Positions 36,360 to 45,824 of a stretch of DNA of 64,000 nucleotides are shown here, piece after piece. The notes under the pieces are model-generated. The model had not been told where the DNA came from and did no database searches. It saw nothing but the letters and a program-made list of their open reading frames with translations. The DNA lies in NCBI RefSeq assembly GCF_018918155.1, contig NZ_JAHLPY010000001.1, positions 310,001 through 374,000 of the forward strand, read 5' to 3'. Origin of the DNA: Anaerostipes sp. MSJ-23. GTDB taxonomy: Bacteria > Bacillota > Clostridia > Lachnospirales > Lachnospiraceae. Positions within the stretch are counted from its first letter, which is position 1; the number at the start of each line of letters is the position of its first letter. The position numbers and the translations under genes were made by a program.

Positions 36360-36396
36360 AAAAGCTGATGTACTTTTTTCTGTACATCAGCCTTTT
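36360..36396 (-). terminator. Terminator of the dihydrofolate reductase gene
   Basis: A stem aagctgatgtac / gtacatcagcctt is followed on the minus strand by TTTTTATATTTTT. It lies next to the stop codon of the dihydrofolate reductase gene. Confidence 0.9.
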
Positions 36397-36397
36397 G

Positions 36398-36889
36398 TTA
36401 TGATTGTCTTTCATATTTTAGAAACTGATATTCAATATCAAAATACGTTTCCTCTTCTCCTTCTGCCGTAATCTTCCAATCTGGCATTTCATCAAGATTT
36501 GGAAACCACGTATCTGCATCATAGGCGTAATCTGTCTTTGTCACATGTGCAGTCGTACAATACGGAAGCATCATGCGGTAAACACTTTCTCCACCAATAA
36601 TAAAAATATCTTCTTTTGGATATTTTTTTAACTCTTCCAGAAGTTCTTCCTTACTATGAACAATGATTGCTCCTTTGGCTTTATAATCTTGATCCGTTGT
36701 CAATACAATATTCGTCCTATTTGGCAAAGGCATTCCATTTGGAAAACTTTCCAATGTTTTTCTTCCCATTACAACTACTTTTCCAGTTGTTGTTTGCCGA
36801 AACATTTTCATATCATTTGGAATATGGACAAGAAGCTCATTGTTCTTTCCAATTCCCCAGTTTTTGTCTGCATTTACGATAAGATTCAT
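36398..36889 (-). CDS. folA: Dihydrofolate reductase
   Basis: A 163-residue chromosomal-type DHFR, MNLIVNADKNWGIGKNNELLVHIPNDMKMFRQTTTGKVVVMGRKT, with the NADPH loop and IIGGESVYRMMLPYC. It regenerates tetrahydrofolate after ThyA. AGGAGG precedes the ATG. It lies 12 bases after thyA, so thyA-folA form a classic coupled pair. A terminator follows. Confidence 0.95.
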   Translation of the reverse strand: MNLIVNADKNWGIGKNNELLVHIPNDMKMFRQTTTGKVVVMGRKTLESFPNGMPLPNRTNIVLTTDQDYKAKGAIIVHSKEELLEELKKYPKEDIFIIGGESVYRMMLPYCTTAHVTKTDYAYDADTWFPNLDEMPDWKITAEGEEETYFDIEYQFLKYERQS

Positions 36890-36901
36890 TCTTTTTTCCT
36901 C

Positions 36902-37750
36902 CTAAATGGCAATTGGGATATCTTTGATCTGTTCCCCTGCTTTATAATCTTCAATTTTAAAATCATCCAATGTAAAATCATAAAAGTCTTTTACATCTGG
37001 ATTCATAGAAAATTTTGGTGCTTTATAAGTTTCTCTCTGGATTAGTTCTTTTATGATTGGAATATGGCGATCATAAATGTGTGCATCTGCAATCACATGA
37101 ACAAATTCCCCTGGTTCCATGTTGCATACCTGCGCCAACATATAAACAAGCACCGAATATTGTACAACATTCCAATTATTAGCTGCCAAAATATCCTGTG
37201 ACCTTTGATTTAAAATTGCATTTAAAGTAAGCTTTTCATGTCCTGACTTTTTCGTCACATTAAATGTCATGCTGTAAGCACATGGATAGAGATTCATTTC
37301 ATGAAGATCCTGGTGAACATAAATATTCGTCATAATACGGCGACTATACGGATTATGTTTTAAATCATAAATAACACGGTCTACCTGATCCATCATTCCT
37401 TCTTTATATTGATGTTTTACCTGCATCTGATATCCATAAGCCTTTCCAATGGATCCCGTCTCATCTGCCCATTCATCCCAGATGTTGCTTTTTAAATCGT
37501 GCACATTGTTTGATTTTCTCTGCCAAATCCAAAGCAATTCATCAATCGCAGATTTTATATAAGTCTTTCTTAAAGTCAGTGCCGGAAATTCTTTCGAAAG
37601 ATCATAACGATTCACAACTCCAAACTGCTTTATCGTATATGCAGGTGTTCCATCCGGCCAATGTGGACGTACCTTTTCCCCTTCTGTACTTGTTCCGTTA
37701 TCCAAAATGTCCTGACACATATGAATAAACAGCTGATCTGCATAACTCAT
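36902..37750 (-). CDS. thyA: Thymidylate synthase
   Basis: A 282-residue ThyA, dUMP to dTMP with methylene-THF. Catalytic Cys is in NLYPCAYSMTF, dUMP contacts in PYSRRIMTN and QRSQDILAANNWNVVQYSVL, and HIYDRHI near the C-terminus. The divergent spelling around the QRS motif (AANNWN where PFN is usual) places it in the small-variant ThyA group of some Clostridia. It starts just after the YtvI-type gene (3-base gap) and precedes folA. Confidence 0.95.
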   Translation of the reverse strand: MSYADQLFIHMCQDILDNGTSTEGEKVRPHWPDGTPAYTIKQFGVVNRYDLSKEFPALTLRKTYIKSAIDELLWIWQRKSNNVHDLKSNIWDEWADETGSIGKAYGYQMQVKHQYKEGMMDQVDRVIYDLKHNPYSRRIMTNIYVHQDLHEMNLYPCAYSMTFNVTKKSGHEKLTLNAILNQRSQDILAANNWNVVQYSVLVYMLAQVCNMEPGEFVHVIADAHIYDRHIPIIKELIQRETYKAPKFSMNPDVKDFYDFTLDDFKIEDYKAGEQIKDIPIAI

Positions 37751-37753
37751 AAT

Positions 37754-38893
37754 TTACTTTTCCTCCATTTCTTCTCTCTCACTATTTTCTTCCAACATTT
37801 CAATTCTCCTTTTGAAAAAAGCAATCTTTCGGTCAAATGCACCAAGCCGATAGAGATTGATGACAAAAATTCCAACAACAAGAGCCAAAAGCATTCCACC
37901 AATCCCATTTAATTTTAATCCGATATAAATCAGAAAAATCGTTGTAAATGCTGATATTCCCATTCCCTTTCCCATCATTTTAGGTTGTAAAATTTGTTTT
38001 AAAATTAGACAAATCAGATAAACAACGAGGAAAATTACAGCTGTTTTTATTTCACCCGTAATCAACTTAAACAACGCCCATGGGATCATCACAGTTCCAG
38101 TTCCTAAAATCGGCAAAATATCTACAATGCCAATGAGAATTGCAAATATAAATGCATAATGAATTCCCGCAAGCCAAAGTCCTGCCCATAAAATAAAAAG
38201 CATGATAAACATAATTTTTATCTGCGCAAGACAGTAGCTCCCAAGAACCCCAAGGGTATTATGAATAAAAATGTCTATTTTATGCTTCATTCCTTCTGGA
38301 ATTACTTTCTGATACCATTTAACAAATTTTTCATTATCAATAGAAAACATATAAGATGAAAAGAACATCACAACGATACCTACCAGCCCATTGGTCATAA
38401 GCTTTGCAGCACCTCCAGCATGAGCGACTCCATAATTACCAATGATAGAAACAATATTTAATGCACCATTGCTAATTGTACGAACAATCTGATTCAAATG
38501 ATCTCCTGCACCATGTGGAAGAATTCCGGCAAAGTGACCTATTTTTTGCTGAAAAGATCCAAACTGTCGGATAATTTCTTTCTGAAGATCCTGATATCCA
38601 TTCATAAATGCTATCACCTGTGTCACAAGGCCCCTCACACAAAAATAACATATAGCAATTACCAAAGTTACAACAGCAATGATTAAAATTGCAGTTCCAA
38701 ATTTCTTTGGAAGTTTCATCTTTTTCTCCAAATACTCAATAACCGGTCTTGAAATTCTTGAAATAATCCATCCAGCTACAAATGGCCATAAAAATCCAAG
38801 ACACTTTGGAATCCCTACAATCAAAAGAAATGCTCCAACAAACAATACTAGAAGTTCCATGATGATATCAAGATAAATTTCCCAACGTTTCAT
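37754..38893 (-). CDS. ytvI: AI-2E family membrane protein, YtvI-like
   Basis: A 379-residue permease of the AI-2E/PerM family with about eight helices and the conserved PILGTGTVMIPWALFKLITGE and LILKQILQPKMMGKGMGISAFTTIFLIYIGLKLNGIGGMLLALVVGIF. Spore formers carry a YtvI subgroup of this family, which this resembles; the substrate is unknown. AGGAGG precedes the ATG at 38893 by 9 bases; a GTG two codons earlier is too near the ribosome site. First gene of ytvI-thyA-folA. Confidence 0.8.
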   Translation of the reverse strand: MKRWEIYLDIIMELLVLFVGAFLLIVGIPKCLGFLWPFVAGWIISRISRPVIEYLEKKMKLPKKFGTAILIIAVVTLVIAICYFCVRGLVTQVIAFMNGYQDLQKEIIRQFGSFQQKIGHFAGILPHGAGDHLNQIVRTISNGALNIVSIIGNYGVAHAGGAAKLMTNGLVGIVVMFFSSYMFSIDNEKFVKWYQKVIPEGMKHKIDIFIHNTLGVLGSYCLAQIKIMFIMLFILWAGLWLAGIHYAFIFAILIGIVDILPILGTGTVMIPWALFKLITGEIKTAVIFLVVYLICLILKQILQPKMMGKGMGISAFTTIFLIYIGLKLNGIGGMLLALVVGIFVINLYRLGAFDRKIAFFKRRIEMLEENSEREEMEEK

Positions 38894-39005
38894 AAGCACA
38901 CACCTCCTGACTCCTCCCTCTATAAGATATTATATTATACCTTATCAAGCAAAGCGCGTCCAGTGCGAAGCACTATACAATTGCGTGTGCCCTATGGAAT
39001 ATCCC

Positions 39006-39884
39006 TCACCTGGCAATTGTAATTTTATTTCTTATCCTGTCGTAATAATAAATACTGTCAGATAAAATTTCTTCTGGATCTACAACAGCTCGATTTGTTT
39101 CTTTGACCATATAGGAAAGTTCTCTTACATCTCCTGCATCGCTTTCTCTCAGTAAAATAACCTCATGAATGCTACTTGGTAATATATAAAGATTTTCTTT
39201 CATTCGTTCTGCAAATTCCTGTAAAATTCCTTGATAAAACATTGCTGAGGCTCCATTCATATAATCATTATTGGAAAGAACAAAAATTGGAATATCTCCT
39301 TCTTCTACATGAACTGGTATCACATTTTCAATCCGCTTAATCACTGGCGGAAATATTTTTTCTGCATTTTTAAAAGCATCTGTTCGAAGTTTTTCTTTTG
39401 TAATCCCCCACATCTTAAGATCCTGCTCTCTCACGATCGCACTCGCCATTCCATCATGACGATGATATGCACTCCAGCGATAAGTAACTGCCAAGTCTTC
39501 CATACGATCATATGGGCAAATTTGTAATTGTTCTTTATTTTTTTCATAATTCACTATACGAAAAAATAACTGCTTTTTTATAAATTCATAATCTCTTATT
39601 TTTTCTTCTTTCAATGGGAATTCTACTTGATATTCTTCATAGGAAGCTGCAATTTCCGATAAGAGATCAGAAAGAATACTTCCTCTAAAATATTTATGAT
39701 AATAAGGCTCTAAATAAAGAACTGGCCGGAAATGAACCTCTTTAGTGCCAATCGATAAACCAGTCATAAACACTTGGTTATTTTTACATACACGCTGTAC
39801 AGATACCTCTTTATCCTCTGGTTGCTTTATGTACTCTAAAATATGATGTTCCACATAACAATAAAATTCTTTCTCGTTTAACAT
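39006..39884 (-). CDS. DUF5688 family protein
   Basis: A 292-residue soluble protein of the DUF5688 family, which is frequent and often multicopy in Lachnospiraceae. Typical segments are ILSDLLSEIAASYEEYQ, DLAVTYRWSAYHRHDGMASAIV, FVLSNNDYMNGASAMFYQGILQEFAERMKENLYILPSSIHEVILL and ELSYMVKETNRAVVDPEEILSDSIYYYDRIRNKI. Function unknown. The ATG at 39884 has GGAG 6 bases before it; the frame from 39911 does not. It stands alone; the 257 bases upstream contain only AT-rich sequence with a possible TTGCTT/TAAAAT promoter. Confidence 0.75.
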   Translation of the reverse strand: MLNEKEFYCYVEHHILEYIKQPEDKEVSVQRVCKNNQVFMTGLSIGTKEVHFRPVLYLEPYYHKYFRGSILSDLLSEIAASYEEYQVEFPLKEEKIRDYEFIKKQLFFRIVNYEKNKEQLQICPYDRMEDLAVTYRWSAYHRHDGMASAIVREQDLKMWGITKEKLRTDAFKNAEKIFPPVIKRIENVIPVHVEEGDIPIFVLSNNDYMNGASAMFYQGILQEFAERMKENLYILPSSIHEVILLRESDAGDVRELSYMVKETNRAVVDPEEILSDSIYYYDRIRNKITIAR

Positions 39885-40141
39885 GATGTTCTCCTTTCCT
39901 CTTCGGATCAAACCTCATGTCATACCCAGACATCTGTCTGTTTCCTTCTTGGTTTGTATTTGTAAATTTTTTACATTTTTTATTTTACGTTATATAAACA
40001 TAGAAAGCAAGGCTTTTCTTTATGAAAGAAAAAAAGAAATCTTCTTTCGAAAATTCCTTTTTCTCTTTCTTTTTCATCTTATTCAATGTTAAGCAAAGTT
40101 CCATCATAGGAACTACTACTGTACCGCATAGGAGTAATCAT

Positions 40142-41194
40142 TCACCGTTTTACATATTTTTTTAGGAAATCAAGCAAGACTTCCATTTCCTGTTTTGTCC
40201 CAATCGTAATTCTTAGATAATTGTTAATACGCGGTTTATCAAAATATCTTACATAAATTTTATTCTTTTTCGCTGCCTCAAAAATTTCCTTTGCTGCGAC
40301 GCTTTCATGTGCGGCAAAAATAAAATTTGCTTTAGAATCTGCAAATGAAAATCCGATTTTCTTCATTTCTTCCTTAAACCATTCTCTTGTTTCTATAATT
40401 TTCTTTCTTGTTTCCTGGAAGTAATCTTCATCTGCAAGAACAGCTTTTCCCATAACAATCGATGGCTCATTCATTGTGTAAGAATTATAAGAATATTTCA
40501 CATCATTCATCGCTTTGATCAGTTCCTTATTTCCAATTGCATATCCAATACGCAATCCAGCTAAAGAACGAGATTTTGAATACGTTTGTACAACAAGTAC
40601 ATTTTCATATTTTCTTGTTAATTCTTTTGCTGTGTCTGCTCCAAAATCTACATATGCCTCATCAATAATCACGACAACATCCTGATTGTGACAAATAATA
40701 TCTTCAATGACATCTAACGAAAGAGCTGCACCTGTCGGAGCATTTGGATTTGGAAATACAACACCACCATTTTCTCCATAATAATCCTGTGGTATGATTT
40801 TAAACTCATCATCCAATGCCTTTGTATCAAATGGTATTTTAAATAAGTCTGCCCATACTGGATAAAAAGAATAGGTAATATCTGGGAAAAAGACTGGTTT
40901 TTTCCCATTGAAAAATGTCATAAAAGCAACTGCTAATACATCATCTGATCCAACGCCAACAAAAACCTCATCTTTATCAAATCCATGATACGCAGCAATT
41001 GCTCCTGTAAGATCCGAAGCCGCTGGATCTGGATATTTTCTTAAATTCTTAATCTCTGCCATTGCTTCTTTTACTTTTTGCGATGGCGGATATGGATTTT
41101 CATTCGTATTCAATTTGATAACATTTTCTTCTTTTGGCTGTTCACCAGGTGTATATGGTTCTACACTTCTTACATTATCTCTCCAACTGCTCAT
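40142..41194 (-). CDS. hisC: Histidinol-phosphate aminotransferase
   Basis: A 350-residue PLP aminotransferase of the HisC type: KLNTNENPYPPSQKV, YPDPAASDL, FPNPNAPTG, VIIDEAYVDF, QTYSKSRSLAGLRIGYAIG (PLP Lys in SKS) and a C-terminal NYLRITIGT. It makes histidinol phosphate, and HisC-type enzymes may also act on phenylpyruvate or hydroxyphenylpyruvate. No other his gene is near, which leaves that second role open. AGGAG lies 6 bases before the ATG. It begins 14 bases after the next aminotransferase gene. Confidence 0.92.
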   Translation of the reverse strand: MSSWRDNVRSVEPYTPGEQPKEENVIKLNTNENPYPPSQKVKEAMAEIKNLRKYPDPAASDLTGAIAAYHGFDKDEVFVGVGSDDVLAVAFMTFFNGKKPVFFPDITYSFYPVWADLFKIPFDTKALDDEFKIIPQDYYGENGGVVFPNPNAPTGAALSLDVIEDIICHNQDVVVIIDEAYVDFGADTAKELTRKYENVLVVQTYSKSRSLAGLRIGYAIGNKELIKAMNDVKYSYNSYTMNEPSIVMGKAVLADEDYFQETRKKIIETREWFKEEMKKIGFSFADSKANFIFAAHESVAAKEIFEAAKKNKIYVRYFDKPRINNYLRITIGTKQEMEVLLDFLKKYVKR

Positions 41195-41208
41195 ATTCTT
41201 CTCCTGTC

Positions 41209-42396
41209 TTACTTATATTCATCCATCAGTTTTTTAAATAACGGCAATGCCTTCTCAATGCGTTCTGTTGGTACACAATAAGAAATACGTACATGTCCTG
41301 GGCATCCAAAACTATCACCAGGAACGATCAGTAAATCATATTTCTTAGCTCTTTCACAAAATGCGTTAGCATCTTCTTCCAGTGCTTTCGGGAACAGATA
41401 AAAGGCTCCTCCTGGTTCTACACATTCATATCCCATATCAATCAATGCATTGTAAAATAAATCTTTATTTTTTTGATAAATAGAAAGATCAGATGTAAGA
41501 TCTACACACTCTCCCACTACCTTTTGATAAAGTGTCGGAACACTAACATAAGATAACAATCGTCCAGAAGCAATGAAGACTGGCAAAAGATTTTCAAAAT
41601 CTTCTGCTTCTGTTGGTGCAACAATATAACCTACACGTTCTCCAGGAATCGATAAAGATTTACTGAAAGAATATCCAACCAATGTATTTTTATAATAATG
41701 CGGCACATATGGAACCTCAAATCCATCATAAACAATTTCACGATATGGTTCATCCGTAATAATGTAAATGCTATGTCCATATTCCTTTTGTTTCTTTTCC
41801 AACAAGGCAGCTAATTTTTTGATTGTTTCTTCTGAATATACAACACCTGATGGATTATTTGGAGAATTGATTAAAACAGCTTTCGTATTTTTTGAAATTG
41901 TTTTTTCTAATTCCTCAAAGTTAATTTGAAAACTGCTTGTATCTGCTGGAATTACAATCAATTTGCATCCCGCTCCTTCTGCATAAACCTGATATTCTGG
42001 AAAATATGGTGCAAAGGTAATAACTTCATCGTCAGGTCCATCGACGAGACTCTTAAAACAAATGCCAAGGGCTGCTGCTGCTCCAATGGTCATAAAAATA
42101 TTGGCGGCTGTATAATTTGTATGAAATCTACGGTTTAAAGAATTAGCGATAGCTTCTCTAACTTCCAAAATTCCAGCATTACTTGTATAACCATGAACAT
42201 CAACTGGATCTAACTCGTCTAAAAGTCTTCTTGCAGTTTCATCGACTTCTTTTGGTGCCGGAACACTTGGATTTCCAATGCTAAAATCAAACACATTTTC
42301 AGCGCCTACTTCTCTTGCACGCTGCATCCCAAATTCAAAAATATCACGGATGACAGAATGCTGTTTTGATAATTCTAATACTTCTTTTGATAACAT
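41209..42396 (-). CDS. Class I/II PLP-dependent aminotransferase (aspartate-type)
   Basis: A 395-residue fold-I aminotransferase: FDFSIGNPSVPAPKEV, MTIGAAAALGI, INSPNNPSGVVY, IITDEPYREIVYDG, GYSFSKSLSIPGERVGYI (PLP Lys in SFSKSL) and VRISYCVP. Probably an aspartate, alanine or aromatic aminotransferase. It shares an operon with hisC (14-base gap) and follows the trp operon by 58 bases, so the two transaminases may finish Phe, Tyr or other amino acid pathways. The specificity is not determined. Confidence 0.88.
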   Translation of the reverse strand: MLSKEVLELSKQHSVIRDIFEFGMQRAREVGAENVFDFSIGNPSVPAPKEVDETARRLLDELDPVDVHGYTSNAGILEVREAIANSLNRRFHTNYTAANIFMTIGAAAALGICFKSLVDGPDDEVITFAPYFPEYQVYAEGAGCKLIVIPADTSSFQINFEELEKTISKNTKAVLINSPNNPSGVVYSEETIKKLAALLEKKQKEYGHSIYIITDEPYREIVYDGFEVPYVPHYYKNTLVGYSFSKSLSIPGERVGYIVAPTEAEDFENLLPVFIASGRLLSYVSVPTLYQKVVGECVDLTSDLSIYQKNKDLFYNALIDMGYECVEPGGAFYLFPKALEEDANAFCERAKKYDLLIVPGDSFGCPGHVRISYCVPTERIEKALPLFKKLMDEYK

Positions 42397-42454
42397 GCGC
42401 TCTCTCCTTTTTCTTCCATATTATACAGAAAAGATAAAATCTTTGCAAGATAAG

Positions 42455-43243
42455 CTATGCATCAATGCCATCTCTTAAACTCTTTGTAAATTCATAAACT
42501 TTCTGTGGGCTTTCTGTTCCATACTTACTGATCAACTTAACGATTGCACTTCCAACAATCACGCCATCACAGTACTGACTCATTGTTTTTGCCTGTTGTG
42601 GTCCTGAAATTCCAAAACCAACCGCACACGGAATTTTTGCATTTTTCTTAATCACATCAAAAAATGCATCAAAATCTGTCGTAAATTCACTTCTTGTTCC
42701 AGTTACCCCAATAGAAGATACACAATAGAGGAATCCTTCTGCATCTTCTGCGATCTTTGCAATGCGGTCATGAGAAGTTGGTGTTACAAGACTAATATTA
42801 TCTACCTGATGCGCACTTGCTTCCCCCTGAATTTCATCTTTTTCTTCAAATGGCATATCTGGAACAATCACACCTTCAATTCCACATTCATTACAAAGAT
42901 CAAAAAATCTTTTTGTTCCAAAACGATAAATGGTATTTAAATATAACATCATAACAAATGGTGTATCTTTGATTTCTGTTCTTAATTCTTTTACCATATT
43001 AAAAATTCCAACAAGGGTTGTTCCACCGGCTAAAGAGTGCTGACTAGCTTCCTGAATCACAACACCTTCTGCAATTGGATCAGAAAAAGGAACTCCTATT
43101 TCAATAATGTCTGCTCCCGCTTTTACCATTTGACGAATATTTTCTTTGGTTGTCTCATATCCATAATCTCCGGAAACAATATAAGTAATCAGTGCCTTCT
43201 GTCCATTTTCTTTTCTATTTTTAAATGCTTCTCTAATTTTCAT
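42455..43243 (-). CDS. trpA: Tryptophan synthase alpha subunit
   Basis: A 262-residue TIM-barrel subunit that releases indole from indole-glycerol phosphate. Visible: [28 protein letters not shown] (catalytic Glu region), YLNTIYRFG and CAVGFGIS. It is last in the trp operon and overlaps trpB by 11 bases. Confidence 0.95.
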   Translation of the reverse strand: MKIREAFKNRKENGQKALITYIVSGDYGYETTKENIRQMVKAGADIIEIGVPFSDPIAEGVVIQEASQHSLAGGTTLVGIFNMVKELRTEIKDTPFVMMLYLNTIYRFGTKRFFDLCNECGIEGVIVPDMPFEEKDEIQGEASAHQVDNISLVTPTSHDRIAKIAEDAEGFLYCVSSIGVTGTRSEFTTDFDAFFDVIKKNAKIPCAVGFGISGPQQAKTMSQYCDGVIVGSAIVKLISKYGTESPQKVYEFTKSLRDGIDA

Positions 43244-44423
43244 CTAATTTCACTCCTCTATATCTTGCTACCTGATAAACATCCTTGTCTCCTCTTCCAG
43301 AAAGACAAATAACAATGCTTTGATCTTTCTTCATTTTTGGTGCGATTTCCATTGCAGCAGCAACTGCGTGTGCAGATTCAATGGCAGGAATAATCCCTTC
43401 TGTTTTTGAAAGATATTCAAATGCCTGTACTGCCTGTTCATCCGTAATATCTACATAATCTGCTCTTCCTGTCTCATGAAGATAGGCATGCTCTGGTCCA
43501 ATTCCTGGATAATCAAGACCTGCAGAAATGGAATAGACAGGATCGATCTGTCCTTCTTCATTTTGAAGGAAAAGACTCTTCATTCCATGAAAAATTCCTT
43601 TGGTTCCTTTCGCAATCGTTGCCGCATGCTGATCGGTATCTACACCAAGTCCAGCTGCTTCCGCTCCTACAAGACGTACACCTTCATCCTTAATAAAATC
43701 ATAAAAAGCACCCATTGCGTTAGAGCCACCACCGACACATGCAACTACACAATCTGGAAGTTTTCCTTCCTGTTCTTTCATCTGCTGTTTTGTTTCTTCC
43801 CCGATAATCTTTTGAAAGTCACGAACCATCTCTGGATAAGGATGTGGCCCCATAACAGAGCCAATACAGTAAAAAGTTGTTTCAATATTTGTTGCCCAGT
43901 CTCTCATCGCTTCATTGATCGCATCTTTTAAAGTCCTTGTTCCACTCTCAACTGCAACAACTTTTGCTCCAAGAAGTTCCATACGATAAGCATTCAAACT
44001 CTGACGTTCTACATCTTCTGCTCCCATGTAAACTACACATTCCATATCAAACAATGCCGCAACCGTTGCTGTTGCAACTCCATGTTGTCCTGCACCCGTT
44101 TCTGCAATAATTCTCTTTTTCCCCATTCTCTTTGCAAGAAGAATCTGTCCAAGAACATTATTGATCTTATGAGCACCTGTATGATTTAAATCTTCACGTT
44201 TTAAATAGATCTTAGCCCCTCCAAGATCTTGTGTCATCTTCTTCGCATAGTATAAAAGAGAAGGACGATTGGCATATTCTCTGTAATATTTGTGAAGTTC
44301 CTCTAAAAATTCTGGATCATTTTTATATTTCTCATAGGCTTCATTCAGCTCATTTACCGCGTTCATAACGATTTCCGGTACATACTGTCCACCATACTCT
44401 CCAAATCTTCCTATTTTACTCAT
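43233..44423 (-). CDS. trpB: Tryptophan synthase beta subunit
   Basis: A 396-residue TrpB1-type PLP enzyme joining indole and serine. Visible: [30 protein letters not shown] (PLP Lys in HK), [24 protein letters not shown] and CLSGRGDKD. It overlaps trpF by 8 bases and trpA by 11. Confidence 0.97.
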   Translation of the reverse strand: MSKIGRFGEYGGQYVPEIVMNAVNELNEAYEKYKNDPEFLEELHKYYREYANRPSLLYYAKKMTQDLGGAKIYLKREDLNHTGAHKINNVLGQILLAKRMGKKRIIAETGAGQHGVATATVAALFDMECVVYMGAEDVERQSLNAYRMELLGAKVVAVESGTRTLKDAINEAMRDWATNIETTFYCIGSVMGPHPYPEMVRDFQKIIGEETKQQMKEQEGKLPDCVVACVGGGSNAMGAFYDFIKDEGVRLVGAEAAGLGVDTDQHAATIAKGTKGIFHGMKSLFLQNEEGQIDPVYSISAGLDYPGIGPEHAYLHETGRADYVDITDEQAVQAFEYLSKTEGIIPAIESAHAVAAAMEIAPKMKKDQSIVICLSGRGDKDVYQVARYRGVKLDEN

Positions 44424-45036
44424 AGTTTCCTCCTGTAATTTTCATAATTTCTTTCATTTTTTCTAAATCTTTGTATCCATCAGTTTCAATTCCACTCGAA
44501 ATATCAATTCCTTGTGGATGAAGTCTTTGTATGATCTCCTGTAAATTATCTCGATGAAGTCCACCTGCGATCAGATACGGCTTTGTAATCTTTGCTTGCT
44601 CAATTAAAGCAATATCCATGACTTTTCCAGTTCCTCCATAGGCCTCTTTTGAAAAGCTGTCTAAAAGAAGCCGATCAATTAAAAGCTCCTCTGCCTTTAT
44701 AATATCTTCAACCGTCTGAACCCTGACTGCTTTCCATATTTCCAGAGAAGACTTTTCCCTAATTTTCTTGACTTCCTTTTCGGTTTCATCTCCATGAAGC
44801 TGCAAAACATCAAGTCCCACAATTTTTGCTGTATTAAGCATGGAATCCACTGGTTCGTTTACAAATACCCCGACTGTTTTTATCGATGGATCCAATTGTT
44901 TTTGAAGAATTGCTGCATCTTGCGGTTTTATATATCTTTTACTTTTTGCAAAAATAAACCCGATATAATCTGGCTGAACTTCATTTGCATACAAAACATC
45001 TTGCATTCTTCGAATCCCGCACATTTTTACAATCAT
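44416..45036 (-). CDS. trpF: Phosphoribosylanthranilate isomerase
   Basis: A 206-residue TIM barrel isomerising phosphoribosylanthranilate: [32 protein letters not shown] (catalytic Cys), [14 protein letters not shown] and [10 protein letters not shown]. It overlaps trpC by 4 bases and trpB by 8. Confidence 0.96.
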   Translation of the reverse strand: MIVKMCGIRRMQDVLYANEVQPDYIGFIFAKSKRYIKPQDAAILQKQLDPSIKTVGVFVNEPVDSMLNTAKIVGLDVLQLHGDETEKEVKKIREKSSLEIWKAVRVQTVEDIIKAEELLIDRLLLDSFSKEAYGGTGKVMDIALIEQAKITKPYLIAGGLHRDNLQEIIQRLHPQGIDISSGIETDGYKDLEKMKEIMKITGGNYE

Positions 45037-45812
45037 AAACTGCTCCTTAGCTCACAAAGCGTTTCCTGAATATTATCTGACCGCATCAGCGTTTCACCAA
45101 CTAAGACTCCATCAGCTCCCTGATTTCTTACATTTTTAAAATCTTCTTTTGTCTTCATACCGCTTTCTGAAATTAAAACAGCATCATAAGGAATTTTATC
45201 TGCAAGTTTCGATGTTGTTTGAAGATCGACTTCAAACGTTTTCAGATTACGGTTATTAATGCCGATGATATCACATTGACATGCGACTGCTTTTTTTAAT
45301 TCTTCTTCATTGTGAACTTCACATAAACAATCCATTCCTAGTTTATGTGCCAGTCGATAAAAATCTTTCATCTCTTCTTCTTTCAAAATTGCAGCAATTA
45401 AAAGAATAGCATCCGCACCAAGCACTTTTGCTTCATAAATCTGATATTCATCAAAGATAAAATCTTTTCGAAGCATCGGGATTTCTACCTTTGCCCGAAT
45501 ATCTGCAAAATATTTGCTTGCGCCTTTGAAGTAATACTCTTCCGTCAAGCAAGAAATTGCAGCAGCACCTGCTGTTTCATAAGCCTGTGCTGTTTCTACC
45601 GGATGAAAGTTTTCTGCAATCAAACCTTTGGATGGAGAAGCTTTCTTTACCTCTGCAATGACAGATAATCCTTCTTTCTTCATTGCATCCTTAAATCCAT
45701 GATTTTTATTTTTTGATGCCAATGCCATCTCTTTCATTTCTTCCAGTGAAATATTATCTTTTTCTCTTTGCAACTGTTCTTTTCTTTTTTCTACAATATC
45801 ATCTAAAATCAT
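45033..45812 (-). CDS. trpC: Indole-3-glycerol phosphate synthase
   Basis: A 259-residue TIM barrel: SVIAEVKKASPSKGLIAENFHPV (catalytic Lys), LRKDFIFDEYQIYEAKVLGADAILLI, GINNRNLKTFEVDL and LISESGMKTKED. It closes the indole ring. Not fused to TrpF here. It follows the trpGD gene by 12 bases. Confidence 0.97.
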   Translation of the reverse strand: MILDDIVEKRKEQLQREKDNISLEEMKEMALASKNKNHGFKDAMKKEGLSVIAEVKKASPSKGLIAENFHPVETAQAYETAGAAAISCLTEEYYFKGASKYFADIRAKVEIPMLRKDFIFDEYQIYEAKVLGADAILLIAAILKEEEMKDFYRLAHKLGMDCLCEVHNEEELKKAVACQCDIIGINNRNLKTFEVDLQTTSKLADKIPYDAVLISESGMKTKEDFKNVRNQGADGVLVGETLMRSDNIQETLCELRSSL

Positions 45813-45824
45813 CTCACACCTCTA

